Source: Hyalella azteca (Eukaryota; Arthropoda; Malacostraca; Amphipoda; Hyalellidae). Taken from it: DNA of 64,000 bases. Every line of letters begins with the position of its first letter. Position 1 is the stretch's first letter. A program made the translations under genes and the position numbers. The notes under the pieces were generated by a model, which was not told where the DNA came from, made no database searches, and was given only the letters and a program-made list of their open reading frames with translations. The stretch spans positions 1 to 64,000 of the forward strand of contig NW_025937306.1 of NCBI RefSeq assembly GCF_000764305.2, read 5' to 3'. Shown here piece after piece: positions 46,110 through 58,300 of this stretch.

Positions 46110-48357
46110 CTGACGATGCCAAAAAACCTTCAGTCAAATTATTTTTTTTTTCACACAAACACAATACTAACTTCGATCATTTTCTTCATGCCTATGCAAA
46201 ACACTTTCTTCATACTAATGCCTATGTAGAGATGGAAGAAATTAATATAAAAAATTACGAACATCTTTGTAAATTAGCCGTTCACGAGCATTGGAATTAT
46301 CCACTTATCTGTCATCACTCAATAGTGTTTAGCAAGAAAGCGCGAGTTTTCCGGTTGGCGATAAGACTGCGTTTCACTTTAAGATCATGACGCAGCGTTG
46401 CATATCTCGAGTAATGATTGGACTATCCGTGCTTTACTTTTTCCCTCTATTAATGCAGAATCGAATAATTCCCGAAATTATTAAAATTTGTATGTAATCT
46501 GCAGGAATAATAAACACCAAGCCACATCCACGCCTGTGCATTTACGATCCCAAGCGCCTAAACTGAAATTAATACCCAAACTCCAAGGCTGGAATGCATA
46601 TCAAATGAAGGGACTAGAACGCAACAATGGGTAACCTAGAGACTGTACAGTATACAACCATGACTGATGACTATCCTGTCTCCCTACAGTCAATGACTGA
46701 ATTTCCTGTTTCCATCTTCTTGGTTATTACATGGATTACATGGAGATACGTTGCATCCATTTCTCTCAGAACTACTTACCAGAGTATCATACGGCTTAAC
46801 GACATACCTAACGTTCTATTACAGTTGAGGTGCTCAACGGTCAATATCAATTACTTTTATTATTAGGATTTTAAAGAGACTTTCTAGCTTTATCTTAAGT
46901 TTTAAAATTTTCCGTCAACCAAACGCAACAAAATTTAATTTTGATCACTAATTTGCAGTTTTTATTATAGAGAGCGAGCTAAGTGCACATCTATTAGCAA
47001 GAATCAAGAATATTTAGATAATATGTTGAACCTAAACATATCAACTATTCAACTGCTAGAGTATCAAGCACGTGATGTGAAAAAAGTAGTCAGTCTAAAA
47101 TATCATGAGATAATTATACCGTATTAAACAAAGCAAAATGGATCTGCCATAGCGTGTCGAGTTAACAATGAAGTGAAAAAATTAGAGCCGTCAAGCATCA
47201 ACTAGGCCGCTAGCAGTCCTCGATACGGTTTGACAATGGAATAATCATATACTTGAATGCTGCCACAAATAACGAGCAATACAAGATCATGCCTTGGAGC
47301 AATATCCTGCACAAGATTCCCGAGCAGGTCTGACATCCTGCCCCTGGCCCTAGGCAGCCGTAGCCCTAGCGTCGCTACTGAGCTACAACATGAAAGTGAT
47401 TAAACTGAAAAACTAAGAAACATTTGATGATAAACCATACTAAAATAAAATTTAAGAAGTTAATTCAACGCGGGAAAATCATTGTAAGTGTGAATAATCC
47501 TTTTCGAATCACAAAGAAGCAAGACGTGACATCGCAGCGTTCACAAAAACCAACGTTTTCCAGTAAGGAAATTTCGACACACGGTGGACCTGGCAAACCG
47601 TCACAGGAAGTTTGATCGTAACCAAAGGTTCACACTCCCACCGATAACAAAAGTTTATAAGGCTTTCACATAATTCTAGAGATTTTTCGCGTACATACCA
47701 TTATAATAAGGTAATATGAAAGATTTAAAAGATCTTAGACAACGGAGAGATGTAACCAACGGTCTTTCAGTTACGAGCACTGCGGAGCACATATCGCACA
47801 CAACCTCACTCAGCGACTGCCAGTGGTACACTGTCGTGGCAAGGGTAAGTGGTGCAGGGGGGAGAAGGGTGGAGGTCCTCAATTACGGGAGGAAGGTGGG
47901 TTACCGTGGGTACAGATTACACATTTTCAGCTTAAATTTTAGATCGATGTTCCACTTGCTAAAACCGATACTCCGAGATGAGTTTGCTTTGGACTTCGGT
48001 CTAAGATCCATCATGCACTACTGATCACGATGATAAAATTGAAAAATGGTTACAAATAAGTAATAAAATTAAAATTTGCCTAAAAGTCAGAGAAAATGCA
48101 GACAAATGCAAGTACTAAGCACCATAATCAAAATTTCGATATTTTTGCCGATAAACTCAGAAATTTCCGAAAAATTTTCTTCCAAGCAAGAATCGAACTC
48201 CTTGAGAGGAGTCCAAAATCCAGGAAACAATTCTGTGAATGCAATTGACGAAAATAGTGAAAAGTTCCATTGTGACGTGTTCATTAGTAGATTCCCGAAT
48301 AAGACACATAAACCCCTACTAAATAGACGTTCAACAAAAGCAACTATTTGTACTTAC

Positions 48358-48426
48358 ATGGAAGACGGAGGTGGCGGTCTCCGCTAAATATTCCGAGTAA
48401 TTATTCAGTCCTCCATTTCCGGCAAT
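48358..48426 (-). CDS. Probable small coding exon 3 of the membrane-anchored form
   Basis: Encodes 23 residues beginning IAGNGGLNNYSEYL and ending TATSVFH. Acceptor TTATTGCAG and donor CAT|GTAAGT are both strong, with phase 0 on both sides. It follows in frame from the exon at 48653 and is compatible with the common RhoGEF exon. Confidence 0.6.
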
Positions 48427-48652
48427 CTGCAATAACATTGGTCAGTAAGCGTCAAGTAATATTGGCAAGAATATAGTTTTCTACCTGACGTTGTTTAATA
48501 AGGCATGTAGAAACATTATTATAATGTTTCCTGTTCAGCACAGGAAAACCTTGGCTCACACAAATAAGATGCATGATATAAAAAATTGCAAAAATCATCA
48601 GTGAATGAAGCGGATATAATGCAAATGGAAACAATTTATGAGAAAGCGTTAC

Positions 48653-48761
48653 CTCTATACCGGAGTCGCCGGAGTCTCCAGAGCTGCATTTGGAAGCGCG
48701 GGCATCACGCAGCCTCGCCTTGCGTCTGTCCTTGCTTGACCGGAACACTGGCTGCCCGAAC
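48653..48761 (-). CDS. Probable coding exon 2 of the membrane-anchored form
   Basis: One carried base completes Pro, then 36 residues: FGQPVFRSSKDRRKARLRDA and RASKCSSGDSGDSGIE. A strongly basic stretch directly after the membrane segment of the previous exon is followed by a Ser/Asp-rich motif containing DSG twice. Acceptor CATACAG, donor GAG|GTAACG. Confidence 0.65.
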
Positions 48762-49321
48762 CTGTATGAAAAAAATTTGGCATTGAAATTAATCCTATTT
48801 TTTTATACAAAGGAACTCGTTTATAAACACGGCCATAAGAAAATTGTTGATATTGGCAGACAATATTTGTGCAATACTTTTAAATACATTCGAAACATTT
48901 GGGTCGTGTGGTGGGTATTCAAGCTTAACATTTGAGTCTCTGGTTTCTTTAAGTCAAGTCAAATTTAATCTAAAACAGATTCAAAAGTTACATGACAAGG
49001 GGTTGTGAATTTTCGCCGCCAGGCTTCAAATGCAAAACAATCGTTCGCTGAAAACGATAATTTGTTAAAATATTAGCTAAAATTTAGACTGTGGACTTCC
49101 ATTGGCGCTTTCACTTCGTCTTGAACTAAAATTGGCCAACTATTAAGGGCGCATGTAGAACTGTAATGCACATAGTTAATGAAATATGAGAACCAAGTAC
49201 TTTGACCTCCGAAAGTGTAATTACCCATGAAAATACAGAAAATGTGAGGATTTATTTTATATATTCTGAGAAATGCTATGTGCTAGCTTGTATTGCTAAT
49301 ACAATATTAACTATGACTTAC

Positions 49322-49464
49322 GGGTATCTATCAATGGGAGGCAGCAGGGAGGAGTTGTACAGAATGTAGAGAAGCACAGCAATACAAACTAATATAATAA
49401 AAACAACCACAGCGATATTATTTTTAGAGTTTACATCTTCTAGAAGTTTGGTTAAGTTAGCCAT
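49322..49464 (-). CDS. Probable first coding exon with a transmembrane anchor
   Basis: The ATG at 49464 opens 47 codons plus two bases. MANLTKLLEDVNSKNN is followed by a hydrophobic run of about 18 residues (AVVVFIILVCIAVLLYIL), then YNSSLLPPIDRY. Charges are balanced before the run and strongly positive after it (in the next exon), so the positive-inside rule predicts an uncleaved anchor with the C-terminal part in the cytosol. The donor CCC|GTAAGT leaves phase 2 and fits both the exon at 48761 and the exon at 46109. Whether it belongs to the RhoGEF gene or to a separate small membrane protein is open. Confidence 0.6.
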
Positions 49465-52400
49465 CAAATAAGCTCGGGAAGTTCATAGAAAATGTAACAA
49501 CAGATTCCAAAGAAAACGAGAGCCATTGAACGTTTTCAAGGTCTAACCACTTCATTCTAGTAAACACAAACTTTCAAGGCCGTTTTTTACCAACTCGCAT
49601 CATTAACAAGAAATAACACCTATATTTTGCAAATTTGTCTGATTTAAAAAAATTACAACATTATTTTTTAAGTATAATCCACGCCTGTATCTTGACTGAA
49701 GCTTTGAATTCCTAAATTTTCACTCGCTTGACACTCAGAGCGCGTTCACAAGTGACAACTTCAAACCTATCAGCGAGCAACACAGGTGACAACGAAGTGC
49801 ATCTACTCGTATAAATTGATTCAATATTAAGGAGAAAAGGCCAGCAGAGGCATTATTCTTTCATATGTTCCTAGTTCAGAGTAAAATGAAAATGATTTTT
49901 AAAGATCGTCCACGTAAATAGAAACAATAACACACATTTATAATCTCTGTAAACATAAATCGTTTGATACCATTTAGAAAATGGATGTTTTCATACCTCA
50001 CCATCTCTATGACTAAGTTATTCACCACAATATTGTTTACACATACTACATTTGTGAGACGTTCGTCTATGGTAGTTAGGTCAGGAAAAACAATCTTAAC
50101 CGTGAACAATAAATAAGTTCCAGTCAAAAGCTGAGTATTGAGACTATTTATGCCACCAAAAACCTATGAGCCTACGAAATCCTCGCTTAGGAGCTTAAAA
50201 CGTGACTTTCAGAAACAACGGCAGCTGGACAGCGCTGACAGCAAACAACTTAAAGGATCGAACTCCCGCAACGAAGCCCTATAACTGCAACAAGCATTCC
50301 TGGCTCTGTCCTCACAACGACCAATATAAGGAAGAATAAGTTGAGTTCAAAGTTGGAATGGCAAGCGAGTTGAAATAAAGACATGCAAGACCACAGAATA
50401 AAGAAACAGGAAGCATGAGAGCCCGGAAATGATCTTAATGGAAAGGCTACAAGGAAATATCGAAATATGAAAATAACTTGTACCACTCAAGAATATGCAT
50501 ACATCAAAATGAATATTCTGAATTTTAGTACGGCTGTTAAAAACAAACAAATAAATGCATAGTTCAGCAGCAGCTGACGGTAAAAGAAGTTTCATCGGCA
50601 CATGTTCTGGCACTGAAGAATCGAAAATATGATGTAAATTTGCAGACTATCTGATGACCCCAGGAGCAGAAGGAATGCAGAACCTTGCCAGTCGACGACC
50701 AAGAAACGAAGAGCAACGCCCGCTCAAAGGTCGTTGCAAGGAAGACAATGAAAATTTTCGACACTTCTCCGGATAAGAAAAGGAAATTACTTAATACGTA
50801 CAAAGGTCAGGTTATGCGGGAGAGAATTCACGAGTTCTGATAAATGCCAGTCTTGGAAGGGAAACCGTGGCGAAAAGGAGCTGCGCGGCCTCAAGAATTT
50901 TAAAGGTAAAGGTTGAAATTGTAAAGCCCAAAAGTTTTCAGAAGTAAAATGACAAAGCTACGTGGAAATTCATTTATCTAACTTACGTTCGCTGGTAATG
51001 GAATAGATGGTATGAGCAAAATAAAAATTCTGAAAACGCGAGTCTCGGCTGCGTCATTATTCAAAATGACCTTAATTGTCAAGAATGTAAGTCCAAGTGG
51101 AGAGAAGCACTTACGTTAATTGGTAATGGAATAGTTGGTACGAGCAAAATGAAAATGCTGAAAACGCGAGCCTTGGCTGCGTCATTATTCAAAATGACCT
51201 TAATTGTTAAGAATGTAAGTCCAAGTGGAGAGAAGCATGACGAGTGGCAAACGTGGAACACAGCGCTAGATTTACACGGCCAGGCGGCAGATGCTCATTG
51301 GTCGACTTCCCGCATTTGTGGCCGGCCGAACAATTCCGCGCTCCAGATTGTGGACAAATCCGTGGCAAGTCGCGTAAGTAGAATAGAACCATCTGGGATT
51401 GTGAGGAAGATGAACCACTGAACCGGATATTTATAAAGTGTTCTATAGGCCCCAGGAAAGATATTATAATTTAACCATTGTAAACTGTCCTCACCGCTTT
51501 AGTGTAATGTTAAAATTATAAATAATTTAAAAATTTGCAACGAAGCAGTTTTCAATCCGTTATATTCAAAATGAACGTAAAGCATTCATTCATTGCAGGA
51601 CAAAAAAAAATCATAAATTTTGAGAGCGCAGAATGCACACACAAACACGAAGCAAATACTCGCGCCAGACCAACTCATGCTCTAAGTAAAGAATAACTAC
51701 TTGGTAAAAAGCGCATGCATGGGCACGCAACAGTTTGTTCGTGCCAAAGATCACGCGTCGCGCCGAGAGGAAGCAAAGTCTGATATTAAATGTCAAGGAT
51801 TGCAGCTTCTGTTGGACGACGCTGCTGCTTGCATTCCGTAGCATTGTTACCGCCCGCCGCTGGCAGCTTGGCCAGAGGCTTCGGTTGCCGGTATCATTAT
51901 GGAAATTAGAGCTATTTTGTCAGTACATTATTGTCTGAAGCTCCATATTTTTTAATGTGATATTAATAGATTCTACCAACATAATAATTTCTATTGTGTA
52001 ATAAAATTTTGTTAATTCGACAACGAAAACTAGTCAGTCTAATGCCTTATTTGAGGCAGTGGAAAAAGTGATGCTGGTAATGCATAGAAAATAACTTGTA
52101 CAGACGAGAAAAGAGAAGCAAGAAACGCATACAAAGTTTGACATAGCTCAAATATTACTGCATTCGAAAACAGTATAAGGGTGGAAGAAACTGGGGGAAA
52201 TAAAGTTTGAGTCTAATGAGATCATTTACCATAGCTAAAAATTAAAGCAAACCCTTGATTTTTCTGGGGCTAAACAAAGAATAACAGTTTCGGATATGCA
52301 TGGTCACCGCCCATGACAATTCGATCACTTCACGACTCTGAGCACGAAACACCTCGATTGTTTACTCTGTCTTTTAGGTGCAGTCTTCTGAAGGAAGACG

Positions 52401-53327
52401 GTGAGAGGTCGCATTCTCAACCTCGTCATCGCAATTCTCAAGCCAAATGCTTCCTGATCTTCAGTTAAATATGGGGAGACTGAACCAAAATTCGTAATGT
52501 CGCCTTGAGAAAACGTTATGCGCAGCTATATTATTTAACGTAACTGCTTGCATGCTTAATTGGTCGTTATATGGGTTACTTTATTGTACATCGTTAGTTT
52601 ATCATCGTTAGACAGATTATACATGCTATACTTTCCACATTTATCCCTCTTCTACAGTGGGGCTAATTGATAAACTTACATTGATGTTCCCGGGAAATTA
52701 TTTCATCTACACCAGTAGAGAGTGATTTCTAAGATGAGTAATTACGAATTTCATGTTTATGGAAATATATAAAAAATTAAACAATATAGACAGAGAATTC
52801 AAGAAAATATATATGATAAGTAAAAAACAAAAGTAACGCGAAAAGGGAACAAAAATTCGCGCGCCCATTGAGCACCAATGACTTGAGACTTCAGCCAAGA
52901 ACCACTTCCTAGTTTCCATTCATTTTGGCAACTTCACTGGAAAAAAAATTAACGCACGAAGAACAATTAGGCTTTGAAAGTGCTGAAGGTTACTCACTCA
53001 ATGGACTATTTAGCCCAACGAACTATGAAGTTCCGCAGCCAGCTAGCTTTCGCAGATCATGAAGTCAAAGTAAATGGAATGCAATTTTGACTTCGTGTCA
53101 AAATTTGACTTCACAAAACCATTGAGAAGTCCCTCGACATTCCATCGTAACAAATTCTGCGCAATATCAAATAAAGGTTATTCTCAAAATGAAACAAGGA
53201 AATAGTTTGTAATGTCGGCTTCAATTGATCGCATGAAGTTTCAAGCCATAACGTAAATAATTGAAAAAAGTTTAAACCGAGTACTTGAGGCCTATTATTA
53301 TCGGCAAGACGAACAATTGATAGAAAG
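49465..53327. other. Intergenic-looking sequence
   Basis: No supported gene. It includes a tandem duplication (50981-51236) and a CpG-richer patch with GTAAGT motifs at 51230-51390. Confidence 0.4.
50981..51236. repeat. Tandem duplication of about 128 bases
   Basis: ACTTACGTT starts both copies, at 50981 and 51109. They share TCATTATTCAAAATGACC and the end AATGTAAGTCCAAGTGG with few differences. The copies carry donor-like motifs on both strands. Confidence 0.9.
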
Positions 53328-53552
53328 GCATGATGATAGTGGTATAATGAATTTGACTTGGTGATGATGGCATGATGCTAGTGGTATTATGCATTCGACT
53401 TGGTGATGATGGCACGATGATAGTGCCATCATAGTGGTATTATGCATTAGACTTGGTGATGATGGCATGATGCAAGTGGTATTATGCATTCGACTTGGTG
53501 ATGATGGCATGATGTTAGTGGTATTATGCATTCGACTTGGTGATGATGGCAT
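53328..53552. repeat. 42-bp minisatellite
   Basis: About five units containing GGTATTATGCATTCGACTTGG and GATGATGGCATGATG. One unit carries an extra block near 53414-53436. The matching - strand open frame is a by-product of the 42-base period. Confidence 0.88.
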
Positions 53553-54962
53553 GCGATGAAAGCTTGAGAGACAACATTCTCATCCAGTGTGAGAACAATA
53601 AACGATCTCTACAGCACACCAGCAAATATATAAAACAAATGTAAGATAACAAACTGCATGACGATGTTTTTTTAAGCGTAGAAGCCCCAATTATTTGTAT
53701 TGCTTTTAATTAGCAAATATCAGCAAATAACAAGCAGTTGCTGGCTGTGGGAGCCGCGCTAAAGCACGTACTCAAAATGGATACCTGAATTAAGGCCAAA
53801 ACAAACTTCGTCCATAATTAAAAAAAAAAACTGACTCTATCAGGCCCAACGTGTCTAGCAATATTCACCTTGGAAGCATCCGGCACGAACGAGACTTTAA
53901 TCTCTCTGAAGCAAGTTTTTCATGTGATGGCAACAAGTATTGAGTAAATTCTTTCTGAATTTATTCAATATTTAAACTTAGCATAAAACTATTTTCTATG
54001 TTGACTTATTTCGTTGTACATTTCCCGTAACCTTTATGTATACCTGTGCAATTGATCATGAATTAATTTTTATTTCAATCAAATCGATTCATTGTTAACA
54101 TTATCGATTAACTGATATTATAGTTTCATCAGTGATTACGCGTCAGTGCCACGTAGGAAACAAGCCTGGAAGGTCCACGGGCAGGGCGACGCCAGTTTCT
54201 CACACGCGTCCTCCTAACTCCAGGGCCCATACTTCCAAAAAAGTTAAGAGATCGTAAGTTCATCAGCCAATCATTGACGGGCTTTCAAGCAAAATCCACC
54301 AATCATAGACAGGAAAATAGAGCGTAGGTACTTACGTTCACTTAGCGAAGCGAATTTTGAAAGTATATGGCCCCAGCGCTGCTACTTGTTAATGAGAGAC
54401 AGACTCGCTCTACGATCACACAGGGTCAACGTGAGGTAAAGCGATATGTTCTTTAACTAATGTCTAGCCCTTCAAAGTGTCACATGACGCTTACTTTAAA
54501 GCATTTATTGGTACAAGTTTTCGTAAAACAATTTCTTGAAAGTCTTATATATACAGCAATAGTTAGGGACACGGTCGCGGACCTAGCCACAAGAAATACT
54601 TTGTATCGAGAAAAGAATCAGATTTCGTTGATATTTGCCGTACACAAGAACTTGATTATCATGATCCCAATCAAAATTATTCTGCGCTTCATGAACAGGC
54701 TGTAAACTAGCACATACATACTTTATATGTTATACCAAACCTGTAATAATCTCTTCGATAAAAATTAGAAATAGGTTCATAATAATGCCGTATCTCTTGA
54801 GGACAAAACTATATGAAATAAATTCAGTTCCCAATAGTTCCTAATTGGAAGCGAGATAAAGGTATAGCTCTTTCCGCATATCAATGCACAAATAAGCAAA
54901 CGATTTCCGATACATGAAACTCAATCATTACCCTGAGAAGAATAACTACATTTTTCGAATAC
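53553..54962. other. Intergenic-looking sequence, nothing recognised
   Basis: No exon, RNA gene or element could be supported on either strand. Confidence 0.4.
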
Positions 54963-55320
54963 TGTGGCTTGAGCGCTGGTCACTCGAGTGGCTTAAGCGC
55001 TGGTCATGCACTAGAGTGGCTAGAGCGCTGGTCACTCGAGTGGCTTGAGCGCTAGTCACTCGAGTGGCTGAGCGCTTGTCACTCGAGTGGCTTGAAAGCT
55101 TGTCACTCGAGTGGCTTGAGCGCTTGTCACTCGAGTGGCTTGAACGTTTGTCACTCGAGTGGCTTGAGCGCTTGTCACTCGTATGGCTTGAGCGCTTGTC
55201 ACTCGAGTGGCTTGAGCGCTTGCCACTCGAATAGTTTGAGTGCTTGTCACTCGAGTGGCTTGAGCGCTTGTCACTCGAGTGGCTTGAGCGCTTGTCACTC
55301 GAGTGGCTTGAGCGCTTGTC
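54963..55320. repeat. 24-bp minisatellite with a palindromic core
   Basis: About fifteen units of CACTCGAGTGGCTTGAGCGC plus TTGT. CACTCGAGTG is a perfect 10-base palindrome, and AGCGCT a second one. The 24-base period keeps frames open on both strands, giving meaningless translations of 97 to 145 residues. Confidence 0.92.
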
Positions 55321-58300
55321 ACACAGCAATGGCCCTCGACTGGACGAGGCTGAAAAAACATTCATCCGATGAGATATTGCCATAATTGAAGAGAAACTCC
55401 TGGGATTTTTTTCTTTTGATCGGGGCCCAGTTTTTCAAGGCAGAGAGAAGAAAAAAATGTTGCAAGGTTATCGTCAGGCAATGATTTTCATCACGTGACT
55501 GCTTGCACATGCACGACAATTGAGTCCTCAAAATTTGCATTTATCTAAAGGCAGACGTGATGTCAAAAATTTATCTGAACGACAATTTGCATGGTTTTTT
55601 TTTAGTGAACCCACAACAGAAGTTAAGACGGTAAAATTACGAATTTAATTGTTAAAGCCAGCGGACCAACGGATGGCTGAGGGACTCATCACACGGTATC
55701 ATTAGAGTGCATGATTATCAATAGGACCCAATTCGTAACCGAACACAATTAATGTTCTCCGATAATTATCCCAGCTAATTTACATCATTTCATCACCGCC
55801 AACACTTGAAATTAATTTGTATGTTATTAAACTGAGACGGAAAATAAAATTACTTAATGATTCATGCCCAACGTACGCCAGCGAAGCACGGAAGTGCAAT
55901 ATACAAATTAACACAAAAGCGGGAGTCAAAGAGAAAAAATCTAATGTAGAATAATAAACTAGCTAGTTAAGATGCATAAACCGTGGCATTTTACACACGG
56001 TCAACGCTAAAACAAAATTCGGATGCTCTGAATACATGTCATTCTCTTCGTCAAACCATACAACGGTCATAATTAAGTGCGGAACGGAACTACCTGGTGA
56101 AAATGAAACTACTTGATGAAAACGAAAACATATAGAAACCTTATATGTCATGCAGCAATAAGGTTTATGTTTTTATGTTCACGTGTCAGCCTTATCATTG
56201 CAGATAACAAAAACATGCAATAAATGTAAATACGAAATGATTATGAAACAAACGAGTTTCAGCGAGTTTTGTGGCTTCATGAAGAATTTATTGCACTTCT
56301 GAACGATGTTACCAAGATAAGGTATTTTTATTCCGCGCGAGTAGCGTTCAACAAATAACCAAAAGAAAGTTGAAAAGCTTCTAGCGAGGTCTTACGAATT
56401 ATTGGTCGGCATTATAGATCTAGGATTGAACTATTTTCTGAGATAGACTCATCAGCAGATTGGCAATAAACTTTAATGAACACTCCTAGACGACCATCAC
56501 TATAATCACATTCTCAGCAGGACAACTCGGGTATAACTTCAGCTCAAAGGAGCCATGGTAGAAAATAAGGCGTGACACCGTATCGTAAGGCGTGACACGT
56601 ACCGTTTCAGGTTACGCGACCAGTTACACGAGGGACAAGGTACCATATAGGGATGTGCTTATAGCAATAAAAACTATCCATTAATAAATAATAAAATAAA
56701 ATACACAGGAATGCTTTTAATCTAAACGTCTTGAAGCTAGTCCACTTCGATCAAAGCTTCAGGATGAATAGCTTCAAAGCTTCTCTAGTGCTTCTCAATT
56801 CTCAAAATGCGATCCAGAATTTTATTCGTATTCTGAAACAAGTATTCAATGTTTTAAAACCAGTATGACTCCTAACATTATTCTATTGTAATGGGCTGTT
56901 ACAAATGATGTATTTTCGGAGATGCACTATTATACATAACAGAAGTAAGTCAGGAACAAAATTTAACTGACATGAAAAGCTCAACTTTTCCAACGTTTAT
57001 TCTGACAACCAAACTTGGCGGCATAAGACAGTGAGATGCACATAAACTTGCAGGTAGCAAAATGATACTTTTTTGGCCAACTGGCTATTATCCCCAAAAC
57101 AATGGCAGTTCAAGAACCTTAAACATTTTAAGCACATCATGGAAAATATTCTTGCATCGGCGATTTTTGTATAGACACGATTTTTTGAAACTAAAAACCA
57201 ATTCAATTCGTCGTGCGCACAAAGACCTCAAATAAAGTGCAAGTCACGAGCTACGGAGCGATATTTCCAACGCTATGCTATTAAAGCATTGTTCAATCAA
57301 CGGATACGATGAATCACACGAATCACTTTACGGCTTCACAATTACCGCTATAGGAGCCGTAAAATTCCACCGTAAAAAGTCATCATCGAAGGCTATGAGA
57401 GATGCTCACAAGTGCCATTAAAATCAATGCGTGGCGTGAACGGCTTCATTCTGCAGTGATGTTAACGTCACTTGTACGAGTGAACCACCATCCTGTAGTA
57501 GGTCATCACGTACAATCCAGAACCAGGCCGTTTCGCACCGTAACAGGACTTAGGGAATGTTTCGAGCTCTGTTTATTTTCAGTCGATTATGACATTTTCT
57601 CAGCATCTTCAAAATGTTTGACGAAATAGAAGTCGTATATATTCGATCAGCTCATAAAATGTATCTCGCAAGTGTGAGGAGATTGCGACTTCATTGAAAA
57701 AAAAATTATTTTTCATTTTTCATGTGAGAGTAGGTAAATAATTTCGCCTGAATTGCGGAAACCTAATCTTACAGTTTCCGGACGTACCGAATGAAAGAGA
57801 AATTTGCTCCGAAAAAGAAGACCGGTGAAGAAACACGCCAGGTATACGATCACAGAATTGAGGAAAGCGCAGTCGACTCGGCCGAGGTGTCGCAAGCCAA
57901 AAATATGGAAAGTTTCAGCTTTTCTTGTGGGAGGAAGTTAAGAGTCTATGCTGCTCCTGAGGATTATATGCAATATTTTGAGCGCGACAATTAAAAGAGG
58001 AAAATTTTTAGAGTCAGATAACTGGTAATTAACCAATTGTAATATAATTAGCTGATTACATTTATAGCTCGGACACATGGTATTATATTTATGATCAAGG
58101 TTCAATTAAAAGGCTATATTATTATTAAGAGTCAACTTCCAAAAGTAAACAATAACGCAAAAAAATTGATAAAATATTTCGATGGATTGATGACAGTACA
58201 TTTCAACCTTCAAAACTCGATGAAAATTGCTATCAAATGTATATATAACATTCGGTTATAATGTTCGCAGAATTAGTCGAACAACCGAAGAGTTCTCTCA

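Noticed and set aside
47716..47882. Possible exon on either strand (+ frame MKDLKDLRQRRD... ending at GTAAGT; - frame after a pyrimidine-rich acceptor)
   Set aside because: On the - strand it does not fit the phase of its neighbours except by giving an immediate stop. On the + strand nothing links to it. A terminal exon of a small membrane protein is not excluded.
53298..53552. 84-residue - strand frame with PSSPS.MHNTT repeats
   Set aside because: It is a product of the 42-base minisatellite.
54946..55385. Ser/His- or Thr-Ser-Ala-rich open frames of 97 to 145 residues on both strands
   Set aside because: The 24-base array keeps several frames open at once; there is no start or splice context.
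57791..57994. 67-residue + strand frame with a basic start and a RKLRVYAAPEDYMQYF end
   Set aside because: The codon content is somewhat gene-like, but no family was recognised with any confidence and only a weak acceptor precedes it. An ORF of this length is expected by chance here.
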